Positions 7,323 to 15,402 of a DNA stretch of 64,000 nucleotides are shown here, in pieces (the stretch's first letter is position 1; every line of letters starts with the position of its first letter). Both the position numbers and the translations under genes were made by a program. The DNA is taken from assembly GCF_025145845.1 (NCBI RefSeq), contig NZ_CP102253.1, positions 1,984,001 to 2,048,000 of the forward strand, read 5' to 3'. The notes under the pieces were generated by a model. The model searched no databases. It saw only the letters and a list, made by a program, of their open reading frames with translations, and was not told where the DNA came from. Source of the stretch: Alistipes shahii WAL 8301 (GTDB taxonomy: Bacteria > Bacteroidota > Bacteroidia > Bacteroidales > Rikenellaceae).

Positions 7323-8480
7323 TTACTGTGCGACCTTGAAGACGCTGCTGAGTTTCTCGCTCAATGCCTTCATATCCTGTCCGATCTTGTCATTGGTGAT
7401 TTTAGCGTAGATTTGGGTCGTGGTGATCCGCTTGTGCCCCAGCATCTTGCTGACCGTTTCCAGAGGCACGCCTTGCGTAAGCGTGACCGTCGTGGCAAAG
7501 GTATGCCGGGCCATGTGGATCGTCGGGTTGAATGACAGACCGGCGTGTCTGGCAACATGCCGTAATGACATGTTCAACGTATTATAGGTGCCTTTGAGCG
7601 GGAAGACCCGGTCTCCCGAGAGATGCATGTCCTTATAACGGTCGTAGAGCATTGCGGCGACGGGAAGCAGTTTGACCCGGAACTGCGTACCCGTTTTCTG
7701 GCGCCTGTCGATAATCCACCGATCCCCGTTATCGTCCGTATAAATATCTGCGTGGGTAAGTTTCACCACGTCCGCATGGCTCAGGCCTGTAAAGGCACAG
7801 AAGACGAAGGCATCCCGGTTGATGCCCGTCCGGTAATTGGGCAGTCGGACGTCCATGACGGCCTGCAATTCCGAAGCCGAGAGGTAACGCCGTTCCGAGT
7901 ACTCCGGCCTCACGTAGAAACCTGCGAAAGGATCGGCGGCAATCCAGCCGTTCTTATACGCCGTATAGGTCATCAGCTTCAGTTTTTTGAGCGTAGAATG
8001 GATCGTCCCGGAACGCATCCCTTGTACTGAGGAGAGGTAGACCACAAACTTTTCGATAAACTCCCGCTTCAGTTCTTTGAACGCAATATCCTTGACATGA
8101 TATTCGTATTCGAGGAAGGAGGCAAGACGGCGGCGGCGTTTGCAGTAGTCCTCATAGCTGGAATAGGCGCGGTCTTTGCCCACACGTTTGAGAAAGCCTG
8201 CGAGGTATTCGTCGAAAGTCTGTAACAGCAGGCGGCAGTCGTCCCCCATACCCAGAAAGGCGTTACGGACTTTTTCGGCCGTAACATACGAATCCCGGTC
8301 GCAGAGACGCTGGTACTGCTTGCCGATATTGGTCTTGATATTCTCCAGCTTCTCGTTGATGCGCTGCGATTCGAGGCTTCTGCCTGCGGCTTTGTTCGCT
8401 TTGGCATCCCAGAGAGAAGAACGGACGGTGAGTTTGCAGCTGAACTGCGACATCGTACCGTTGATCGTGATACGACCCAT
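7323..8480 (-). CDS. tyrosine recombinase/integrase, N-terminus frameshifted
   Basis: A 385-residue integrase of the Bacteroidetes phage_integrase_5/SAM-like type. Catalytic residues visible are His322 and Arg325 (HMARHTF), His349 (LGHKR) and Tyr358 (QIYAK). The position of the first catalytic Arg reads TGLSHADV, with Ser instead; loss of Arg I is also known in IntDOT. The usual family N-terminus, RSTFKVLFYVKRQ, is present in another frame from ATG 8551, and the frames join at a GGG run (8494-8496) that looks one G short. Translation could still begin at Met 8480, giving a protein without the first 20-odd residues. It would have integrated the surrounding island. Confidence 0.88.
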   Translation of the reverse strand: MGRITINGTMSQFSCKLTVRSSLWDAKANKAAGRSLESQRINEKLENIKTNIGKQYQRLCDRDSYVTAEKVRNAFLGMGDDCRLLLQTFDEYLAGFLKRVGKDRAYSSYEDYCKRRRRLASFLEYEYHVKDIAFKELKREFIEKFVVYLSSVQGMRSGTIHSTLKKLKLMTYTAYKNGWIAADPFAGFYVRPEYSERRYLSASELQAVMDVRLPNYRTGINRDAFVFCAFTGLSHADVVKLTHADIYTDDNGDRWIIDRRQKTGTQFRVKLLPVAAMLYDRYKDMHLSGDRVFPLKGTYNTLNMSLRHVARHAGLSFNPTIHMARHTFATTVTLTQGVPLETVSKMLGHKRITTTQIYAKITNDKIGQDMKALSEKLSSVFKVAQ

Positions 8481-8551
8481 GACGGGAACCTGACCCGATT
8501 CTCGGACTGCCTCTTCACATAGAAAAGGACTTTGAAAGTGCTGCGTTGCAT
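8481..8551 (-). pseudogene. out-of-frame N-terminus of the integrase
   Basis: MQRSTFKVLFYVKRQSEN is the standard start of this integrase family but is read in a different frame from the body. Restoring one G at 8494-8496 would give a continuous frame through VPVMGRITINGT. This is a single-base deletion in the genome or a sequencing error. Confidence 0.75.
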
Positions 8552-9039
8552 GATAACCTGAACTTTGTGGTTTTGTTAAACGTTAAGTCAAGTTATTTGT
8601 TATGCGGAAATCCGATGCAACAAACTGAAAACAAACGCCTTAATGCAAACAAAAGCATTTCGGGCAGGTAACGGATAAGTAACAAAACTCACCGTCAAAC
8701 CTGCCCGATTCTGCTTTTTTATTGCTTGGAGCATATGCAGAATAGAGAATTAAATACTTGCAAACAAGATATTTACTCTTTCCTGCACTTCTCTTTACCT
8801 ACAAATACCGAACCTTGTTGGTCCGCCGCTTTTGCATTATCGGGCGCAGCGCCGGATGGCGACATCCGAAGCCTGTGTGCCGCCTCCGGACCCGGCTCTT
8901 TGCGGGGGGCGTGGAACCGGACGGTACGCGGAGGGCCTGCTGCGGTCCCTGAAGCCGGTCTTTTAAGCGGGGCCGGGCGCAGAATGGGCTGTGCCGTTCC
9001 GACTGGCCTCTCGCCTCCTGAAGCCCGGCCTTTGCCGGG
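8552..9039. other. 488-base gene-free stretch at right edge of island
   Basis: No supported gene. CGGGCAGGT at 8661-8669 and its complement at 8699-8707 form an inverted repeat followed by CTGCTTTTTT, possibly a terminator or an att-arm structure. From about 8820 the composition returns to the GC-rich chromosomal type. The open frames here are low-complexity translations. Confidence 0.5.
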
Positions 9040-11196
9040 TTATTCGTCGTCGGTGTCGGTGTAGGCCTTGAGCAGTTTTTCCTGCACGTCGGCGGGAACC
9101 TGCTCGTAGCTGCCGAATTTCATCGAGTAGGTGGCCGAACCCGACGTCAGCGACGAAAGGGTCGTCGAGTAGCGGTACAGTTCAGCCAGCGGAACCAGCG
9201 CGTTCAGCCGGTCGAATCCCTTGTCCGACTCCATGCCGGCGATCATCGCGCGGCGGTTCTGGAGATCCGACATCACGGCGCCCATGTATTCGCTCGGCAC
9301 GAGCACCTCGACGCTGTATATCGGCTCCATGATCTTGGGCCCCGCGTTGCGGAAAGCCTCCTTGAAGGCGTTGCGGGCCGCCAGCTTGAACGAAATTTCG
9401 TTCGAATCCACCGGGTGCATCTTGCCGTCGTAGATCACCACGCGGATGTCGCGGGCGTACGATCCGGTCAGCGGGCCTTCGTCCATCTTCTCCATGATAC
9501 CTTTCAGGATGGCGGGCATGAAGCGCGCGTCGATGGCGCCGCCCACGATCGCCGAGTAGAATTGCAGTTTGCCGCCCCACGGCAGGTCGTATTCCTCCTT
9601 GGTCTTGGGGTTCAGCACCATGTCGCCCTTGCCGGGTACCTTGTAGTTCTTCGGTTCGCCGATGCCCTCGTAATAGGGTTCGATGATCATGTGCACCTCG
9701 CCGAACTGGCCTGCGCCGCCCGACTGCTTCTTGTGGCGGTAGTCGGCCTGCGCGACCTTGGTGATGGTTTCGCGGTAGGGAATCTTCGGCGCGATGTATT
9801 CGTAGGCGAGTTTGTTCTCCTTCTCGATGCGCGAGCGCAGGATGTTCAGGTGGTGTTCGCCCTGACCCTGGATGATGGTCTGCTTCAACTCTTTGGAGTA
9901 TTCGACCAGAATGGTCGGGTCTTCGAATTTGGCGTCGTTGAGCACCTTGCCCAGTTTCTCTTCGTCGGCCTGGTCCTTGCATTTGATGGCGGCGCGGTAG
10001 CGCGGTTCGGGGAAGGCGATCGGCTCGACGGTCACGGGAGCCGACGGGGCCGAAAGCGTGTCGTTCGTCCGCGTGCCCTTCAGCTTCACCGTGCAGCCGA
10101 TGTCGCCGGCCATGAGTTCCGTGACCTTGATCCGGTTCTTGCCCGCCACGGCGAACAGCTGCGAGAGTTTTTCCTTGTTTCCGGTGCGGGTGTTCACCAG
10201 CTCCGCTCCCTCGGCGATCCTGCCTCGGATGACGCGGAAATAGGTGATCTCGCCGATATGCTGTTCCACCTGGCTCTTGAAGACGAATGCCACGGCGGGT
10301 GCGGTCTCGTCGGCCGTGATCTCCTCGCCTTCGGTCGAAAGGAATGCCGGGGCTTTCTGCGGACCGGGCGCCACGTTGATGATGAACTCCATCAGACGCT
10401 TGGTGCCGATGTCGCGTTTGCCCGAGGTGCAGAAGATGGGCATCACTTCGCGTTTCGAGACGCCGATCTTCAGGCCCGAGCGGATGTCGTCCTGCGTGAG
10501 CGTGCCTTTGTCGAAGTAGAGTTCCATCAGCGCCTCGTCGTGTTCGGCGGCCATCTCGACCAGCTCCTTGTTCAGCTCCTGGGCCTTTTCAAGCTCTTCG
10601 GCCGGAATTTCCAGCTCCTCGCGGTGGCCGTCGTTGTCCTTGAAGCGGTACATCTTCATCAGCAGTACGTCGATGAAGGCGTTGAACTCCGGACCCTGGT
10701 TGACGGGATACTGCACGATGACGGGTTTCACGCGCGACGAAGCCCGGATCGACTCGACCGTGGCCTCGAAGCTGGCCTTCTCGGCGTCCAGCTGGTTCAC
10801 CACGCCGATCACGGGTTTTTGCAGCAGCCGGGCGTAGCGGGCCTGAATCTCGCTGCCCACCTCCCAGCCGTTCTGGGCGTTGAACAGGAAGACGCCCACG
10901 TCTCCGACCTTGAAGGCCGAGAAGAGGCTTCCGCAGAAGTCGTCCGAGCCGGGGCAGTCGATGATGTTCAACTTGCGGTCCATGAATTCGGTGAAGAGGA
11001 TCGTCGAATAGATCGAGCGTTTGTATTCGTGCTCGATATCCGTGTTGTCCGAGAGCGTGTTGTTCGCCTCGATACTACCCCTGCGGTCGATGACCTTACC
11101 CTCGAAGGCCATCGCTTCGGCAAGGGTAGTTTTACCCGTGCCGGGCGCGCCGATGAGTACGATGTTCTTGATCTCTTTAGCTGAATAATTTTTCAT
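9040..11196 (-). CDS. fusA: elongation factor G paralog (EF-G2 type) with altered GTPase centre
   Basis: A 718-residue protein with all EF-G domains in order: G domain (1-280), domain II, III, IV (SGGAGQFGEVHMII, about 490) and V. The G domain departs from true EF-G: the P loop is GAPGTGKTT (16-24), G3 is DCPGSDDF (80-87) with Ser84 where EF-G has the catalytic His of DTPGH, and G4 is NQLD (134-137) instead of NKxD. In Bacteroides an EF-G paralog of this kind, induced on starvation, promotes translocation without GTP hydrolysis; the same role here is inferred. No rpsL, rpsG or tuf neighbours are present, which also argues against this being the main fusA. A hairpin overlaps the stop codon. 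Confidence 0.9.
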   Translation of the reverse strand: MKNYSAKEIKNIVLIGAPGTGKTTLAEAMAFEGKVIDRRGSIEANNTLSDNTDIEHEYKRSIYSTILFTEFMDRKLNIIDCPGSDDFCGSLFSAFKVGDVGVFLFNAQNGWEVGSEIQARYARLLQKPVIGVVNQLDAEKASFEATVESIRASSRVKPVIVQYPVNQGPEFNAFIDVLLMKMYRFKDNDGHREELEIPAEELEKAQELNKELVEMAAEHDEALMELYFDKGTLTQDDIRSGLKIGVSKREVMPIFCTSGKRDIGTKRLMEFIINVAPGPQKAPAFLSTEGEEITADETAPAVAFVFKSQVEQHIGEITYFRVIRGRIAEGAELVNTRTGNKEKLSQLFAVAGKNRIKVTELMAGDIGCTVKLKGTRTNDTLSAPSAPVTVEPIAFPEPRYRAAIKCKDQADEEKLGKVLNDAKFEDPTILVEYSKELKQTIIQGQGEHHLNILRSRIEKENKLAYEYIAPKIPYRETITKVAQADYRHKKQSGGAGQFGEVHMIIEPYYEGIGEPKNYKVPGKGDMVLNPKTKEEYDLPWGGKLQFYSAIVGGAIDARFMPAILKGIMEKMDEGPLTGSYARDIRVVIYDGKMHPVDSNEISFKLAARNAFKEAFRNAGPKIMEPIYSVEVLVPSEYMGAVMSDLQNRRAMIAGMESDKGFDRLNALVPLAELYRYSTTLSSLTSGSATYSMKFGSYEQVPADVQEKLLKAYTDTDDE

Positions 11197-11275
11197 ATTC
11201 TCGTATGGTTTTAAGGTTTTTCGGTTAGCCGACTATAAATATACAAATTATTCGTGAAAAACAACTTCGGGAATG

Positions 11276-11303
11276 AAAAAATCGCCCCATGAGGGCGATT
11301 TTT
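11276..11303 (-). terminator. terminator after second SGNH hydrolase
   Basis: AAAATCGCCC pairs with GGGCGATTTT, with a T tract on the minus strand, 22 bases beyond the stop at 11325. It separates this gene from the EF-G2 promoter. Confidence 0.85.
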
Positions 11304-11324
11304 CGGTCTGTCGGAACCGCGGAT

Positions 11325-12005
11325 TCACTTTGCGGCCGCGGGACAGTAGTGCGCCAGCGCGGGCAGAACGATCCGCTCCATGACGTCGTATCCTTCGGGC
11401 GTGGGATGCACGCCGTCTTTGGTGTACTCGCTGCGCATCGAGCCGTCTCCGGCGTCCATCGCCGTGTAATAGTCGACCCAGATCAGCCCGCGGTCGGAGG
11501 CGTACCGGTGCAGCCGTGCGTTCAGGTCCCGGATTTTTTCGGGAACCGACTCGATCTCGGTCCTCCAGGGGTATTTTCCGGCCGGGAGCACGGAGCAGAT
11601 GATCGGCCGGATGCCTGCGGCCATTGCCAGCTCGGCCATCGAGATGATGTTTTCGACGATGTGCTGGGTGGCGATCGGCCCGTTGTTTTGCGCCAGGTCG
11701 TTCGTCCCGGCGAGGATCACCACCGCCTGCGGATGGAGGTTGATCACGTCGGCCCGGAAGCGGCAGAGCATCTGGCCGGTGACCTGCCCGCCGATTCCGC
11801 GGCAGGCGAAATTGTTCGCCGTGAAGAATTCGGGATGGGCGTTGTCCCATCCGTCGGTGATCGAGTTGCCCATGAACACCACCGCGGGCGGGGTCGTGAG
11901 CTGCGCATTGGCTTCGGCATAGCGGCCGTAGTTGGCCCAGTCGCGCTGTTGGGCCGTCAGCAGGGCCGGAAGTGCGAGCGCGATCAGCAGAATCAGTTTT
12001 TTCAT
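11325..12005 (-). CDS. secreted SGNH/GDSL hydrolase, paralog of 947-1627
   Basis: 226 residues with signal peptide 1-18 (ALLTAQQ cut). Complete SGNH set: GNSIT with Ser48, RGIGGQVTGQM block II, GTNDLAQNNG block III, DGVHPT with Asp197 and His200. It has the same length and block spacing as the protein at 947-1627, so the two arose by duplication and now sit on either side of the mobile island. Met 12005 is chosen because the signal peptide begins there; the longer frame upstream is a shadow of the next gene. It starts 8 bases after that small membrane-protein gene, so the two form an operon. Confidence 0.88.
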   Translation of the reverse strand: MKKLILLIALALPALLTAQQRDWANYGRYAEANAQLTTPPAVVFMGNSITDGWDNAHPEFFTANNFACRGIGGQVTGQMLCRFRADVINLHPQAVVILAGTNDLAQNNGPIATQHIVENIISMAELAMAAGIRPIICSVLPAGKYPWRTEIESVPEKIRDLNARLHRYASDRGLIWVDYYTAMDAGDGSMRSEYTKDGVHPTPEGYDVMERIVLPALAHYCPAAAK

Positions 12006-12013
12006 GGAGGTCG

Positions 12014-12247
12014 TTACTTTTTTTGAGCTTGGGTGATGTTGCGTGCGTTGCGTTCGTCGTCGCTGCGGCGGCGTTTGCCTCCGAAACGGCCGAAGAGCCA
12101 TCCCGCCGCGAAGGCGGCCAGCAGGAGAATGATGTCCACGAAGACGCTCGCCAGCCACCGTTGGATGGCCGGAGCGAAATTCCAGAGCAGCAGGAAGACG
12201 ATCAGGATGCCCAGCAGGCCCAGGCCGATTGTCCATTTTTTGTCCAT
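12014..12247 (-). CDS. small two-helix membrane protein
   Basis: 77 residues: a short cytoplasmic start, hydrophobic segments at about 8-24 and 33-51, and a basic, polar C-terminal tail (GGKRRRSDDERNARN). I do not recognise a family. The stop lies 8 bases before the SGNH hydrolase, suggesting cotranscription. Upstream at 12280-12294 is a short hairpin, CCGGCTAAAAGCCGG. Confidence 0.65.
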   Translation of the reverse strand: MDKKWTIGLGLLGILIVFLLLWNFAPAIQRWLASVFVDIILLLAAFAAGWLFGRFGGKRRRSDDERNARNITQAQKK

Positions 12248-12352
12248 AGTCGTATTATTGAGATTATTCTTTTTCCGCTCCGGCTAAAAGCCGGGTTTTA
12301 AAGAGGACCGAAGCGCAGTACAGGCTCCGATATGCAATTCCTGCCGTCGCCC

Positions 12353-13747
12353 CTAAAAAAGGCTTTTTAAGCCTTCCAGTTCTTCGACTGTGACGGGGAT
12401 TTTCCGGTCGCCGATGATGCGGCTGCCCGACTCCGTCACGAGGATGTCGTCCTCGATGCGGATGCCGCCGAAATCGCGGTAGGCCTCCAGCGCGTCGTAG
12501 TCGACGATGCCCTTGTATTTCCCTTCGGCGCGGCACTTGTCGATCAGCGCGGGGATGAAGTAGAGACCCGGTTCGTCGGTCATCACGGTCCCCGGTTCGA
12601 TCCGCCACGCCGCGCGGTAGACGCAGGTTCCCGACTCGGCGGCCCGTTCGGCGATCGAACCGTAGTCGAACGACCTCTCGCCCATCGCCTCGCAGTCGTG
12701 CACGTCCATGCCCAGTCCGTGGCCCAGTCCGTGGGGCATGAACATCGTCATGGCTCCTGCGGCCACGGCGTCGGCGGCCGGGCCTTTCAGCAGGCCCAGT
12801 CCGACAAGCCCTTCGGCGAGGGTCATGTAGGCGGCGTTGTGCACCTCGGTGTACATCATGTGGGGCTTCACGATGCGCGCCACGTGGTCGTGCGCCGCCA
12901 GTACGATGTTGTAAATGTCTTTTTGCTTTTGAGTGAAGCGTCCGCTCACGGGATAGGTGCGCGTGTGGTCCGAGCAGTAGCCTTCGACGGTTTCGCCGCC
13001 GGCGTCGCACAGCAGCAGCCGGCCCTCCTCCAGCACGCCGTCGGCGTTGAGGTTGTGGAGCGTCTCGCCGTGCTGCGACACGATCGACGGGAACGACACG
13101 CCCTGTCCCTGCGATTTGGCGACGCCTTCGATGGCTCCCGCGATCTGGCGTTCGACGACGCCCGGGCGGCACATCCGCATGGCCGTCGTGTGCATCTCGT
13201 AGCCGATCCGGAAGGCGCGTTCCATCTCCTCGACCTCTTCGGCGCTCTTCTTCTCGCGCATCTCCGCCACGGCGAACATCAGGTCCACCGACTTGTAGTC
13301 GTGCAGCAGCGCGGGTTTGATGCCCAGCAGCGCCGACAGCTGGAGCTTGGTCTCCCCGCGGTAGGGCGGCAGGTAGTGGACCCTGCGGCCCAGGGAGATC
13401 GCCCTGCGCAGCCGTTTTTCAAGCTCCGCCATCGGGAACGTCGCCGTGACGCCCGCTCCGGCGCCCATTTCGCGCAGCGTGGGCTGCGGTCCGGTCCAGA
13501 TGATGTCCTCGACGGTGAAATCGTCGCCGTACAGCGCCTCTTCGCCCGTGTCGGCGTCGATCACGCCGACGACCGACGGCACGTTCAGCCCGAAATAGTA
13601 GCGGAACGAGGAGTCCTGCCGGAAGTAGTAGGCGTTGTTGGGATAATTGTTCGGCGAGAGCGAATTGCCCGGGAGCAGGATGATGCCGCTTCCGATCTTC
13701 GTGCGCAGCTCGTGGCGGCGCGCGGTATAGGTTTTTGCTGAAAACAT
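12353..13747 (-). CDS. Xaa-Pro aminopeptidase (M24B, PepP-like)
   Basis: 464 residues. An N-terminal aminopeptidase-P domain (1-160) precedes the pita-bread metallopeptidase domain. The dinuclear metal ligands are all present: Asp248 and Asp260 (CDAGGETVEGYCSD), His343 (MPHGLGHGLG), Glu392 (TDEPGLY) and Glu432 (GGIRIED). No signal peptide is seen, so it is cytoplasmic and releases N-terminal residues from peptides with proline in second position. The start at 13747 matches the family and is the first Met of the frame. No close operon partner. Confidence 0.9.
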   Translation of the reverse strand: MFSAKTYTARRHELRTKIGSGIILLPGNSLSPNNYPNNAYYFRQDSSFRYYFGLNVPSVVGVIDADTGEEALYGDDFTVEDIIWTGPQPTLREMGAGAGVTATFPMAELEKRLRRAISLGRRVHYLPPYRGETKLQLSALLGIKPALLHDYKSVDLMFAVAEMREKKSAEEVEEMERAFRIGYEMHTTAMRMCRPGVVERQIAGAIEGVAKSQGQGVSFPSIVSQHGETLHNLNADGVLEEGRLLLCDAGGETVEGYCSDHTRTYPVSGRFTQKQKDIYNIVLAAHDHVARIVKPHMMYTEVHNAAYMTLAEGLVGLGLLKGPAADAVAAGAMTMFMPHGLGHGLGMDVHDCEAMGERSFDYGSIAERAAESGTCVYRAAWRIEPGTVMTDEPGLYFIPALIDKCRAEGKYKGIVDYDALEAYRDFGGIRIEDDILVTESGSRIIGDRKIPVTVEELEGLKSLF

Positions 13748-13794
13748 AGTGTTGCTGTTTTCAGCAAATATACGAAAAACTAATTTTTAATTCT

Positions 13795-15210
13795 TCATTT
13801 TTCATTTTTAATTCTCTTCAGCCCTTCGGGCAGGGGCAGGCGGATGCGCGCGAGGCTGACGGCGGCCCCCGCGACGGCGAATCCGCCCGCCAGCAGCAGG
13901 GCCGTGTGGGTGCTGTTTTCGGGCACGACGTGGAACAGCAGGGCCATCAGCGCGGCGCCGGTCGTTTGTCCCGCGAGGCGTGCGGTGGCCAGCATGCCGC
14001 TCGCCGAACCGCTTCGTTCGGGCGGGGCCGAGGCGATCAGGATGCTGTTGTTGGGCGATTGGAACAGTCCGAATCCCGCGCCGCAGAGCACCAGCCGCCA
14101 GATGATGTCGAAATCGGTCGGATGCTCCGGCAGGAAGGCCAGCAGGAACAGTCCCGCGGCCATCATCGTAAGCCCCGTGCCGCCCAGCAGCCCGGCGTGA
14201 ATGCGCTCGACGAGCAGCCCGGCCGCCGGGGCCACGACCATGATCACGGCGGGCCAGGCCGTCAGCAGCAGTCCCGTCTCGACGTCGTTGTAGCCGCAGG
14301 CCTGTTGCAGGTAGAAGGGCAGCGCCACCATGGCGAGCATCTGCCCGAGGAACGAGCAGACCGACGTTGCGACCGAGACCGAGAAGATCGGGATGCGCAG
14401 CAGGTCGAACGGCAGGATCGGATACGGTTCGCGCAGCTGGCCGCGGATGAAGAAGAAGCCGACGACGATGAGCGCCGCGACGCCCAGCGAGAGCACGCGC
14501 GGGTCCAGCCCGTGGGAGAAACCCTCGACCGAGGCCATCATCAGTCCGAACGTCAGGGCGTTCATCACTGCGTCGCGCCAGTCGAAGCGGTGTTCGCGCA
14601 CCCGTACGGGATTCTCCGGCAGGAACCGGCGGCTGAGCGCCAGGGCGGCCAGCCCTATCGGGACGTTCACGGCGAACAGCCACGGCCAGTCGGCCGCGGA
14701 GAGGATGCCCGCCGCCAGCGTCGGCCCGGCCACCGACGAGGTGGCGACCACCGTGGCGTTGACGCCCATGCCGCGTCCCAGCCGGGCCTTGGGGTAGATG
14801 AAGCGGATCAGCGAGGTGTTGACCGAGGTGATGGCCGCGGCTCCGAACCCCTGCATGACGCGCGCCAGCACGAGGGCCTGGAGCGACCCGGAGAGCGAAC
14901 AGCCCACCGACGCCACCGTGAAGAGCATCAGCCCGCCGATGTAGACCTTGCGGTAACCCACCACGTCGCCCAGCGCCGAGAGGGAGAGCAGCGAGACCAT
15001 GATGGCCAGCTGGTAGGCGTTGACGATCCAGATCGAATCGGCCGCCGAGATGCCCAGCTGCTGCCCGATGGTGGGCAGGGCGACGTTGGCGACGGTCCCG
15101 TCGATCACCGAGAGCGATACGCCGAAGGCCACGGCCAGAATGGCTCCGAGCCGTTGGGGCATGGGCAGTCCGTCCGCAGGACGCTGGGGTATGTGGGGCG
15201 CGGCGTGCAT
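13795..15210 (-). CDS. DHA2-type MFS efflux transporter
   Basis: 471 residues from Met 15210, with about fourteen hydrophobic helices. The early motif VIDGTVANVALPTIG is the signature of 14-helix EmrB/QacA-like drug:H+ antiporters, and ALGDVVGYRKVYI matches motif A between helices 2 and 3. It likely exports toxic compounds; the substrate is unknown. The frame remains open upstream to 15285 but that part is polar and overlaps hairpin DNA, so the later Met is preferred. No membrane-fusion or outer-membrane partner is adjacent. Confidence 0.85.
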   Translation of the reverse strand: MHAAPHIPQRPADGLPMPQRLGAILAVAFGVSLSVIDGTVANVALPTIGQQLGISAADSIWIVNAYQLAIMVSLLSLSALGDVVGYRKVYIGGLMLFTVASVGCSLSGSLQALVLARVMQGFGAAAITSVNTSLIRFIYPKARLGRGMGVNATVVATSSVAGPTLAAGILSAADWPWLFAVNVPIGLAALALSRRFLPENPVRVREHRFDWRDAVMNALTFGLMMASVEGFSHGLDPRVLSLGVAALIVVGFFFIRGQLREPYPILPFDLLRIPIFSVSVATSVCSFLGQMLAMVALPFYLQQACGYNDVETGLLLTAWPAVIMVVAPAAGLLVERIHAGLLGGTGLTMMAAGLFLLAFLPEHPTDFDIIWRLVLCGAGFGLFQSPNNSILIASAPPERSGSASGMLATARLAGQTTGAALMALLFHVVPENSTHTALLLAGGFAVAGAAVSLARIRLPLPEGLKRIKNEK

Positions 15211-15402
15211 TGCGACAGCAAAAGTAGGGATTTTTCCGGGCTTTTCCGGCAAAAGGCCCGGAAATTCCGGGCCTTCGTCGCACAACTGTCATATGGGCTT
15301 TTCCGTCGCGGCGGCCGGTAAGAGAGCCGTCTTCCGGGTCGGCCCGGGTTTGAACTTTTTATTTTGAATGGTTGTGGTTCACAGATTCTGTTTCCGCTGC
15401 CT

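Larger units (their letters stand above)
3230..8720. mobile_element. decayed integrative mobilizable/conjugative island
   Basis: A visibly AT-richer block between GC-rich housekeeping-type genes, holding in order a truncated group II intron, broken mobA, palindrome, DUF3408 gene, IS110 element and a frameshifted tyrosine integrase. Gene kinds and the mobA/DUF3408 divergent pairing match the mobilization end of CTnDOT-like elements, while relaxase, coupling and tra genes are gone. I found no clear direct repeat marking attL and attR, so the ends are approximate. Confidence 0.65.

Noticed and set aside
3059..8830. att direct repeats bounding the island
   Set aside because: I compared 3059-3330 with 8552-8830 by eye and saw no convincing shared word long enough to call attL and attR.
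8726..9064. 112-codon frame between the integrase and EF-G2
   Set aside because: Low-complexity Gly/Ala/Pro/Arg translation with no start signal, and it overlaps the EF-G2 stop and hairpin.
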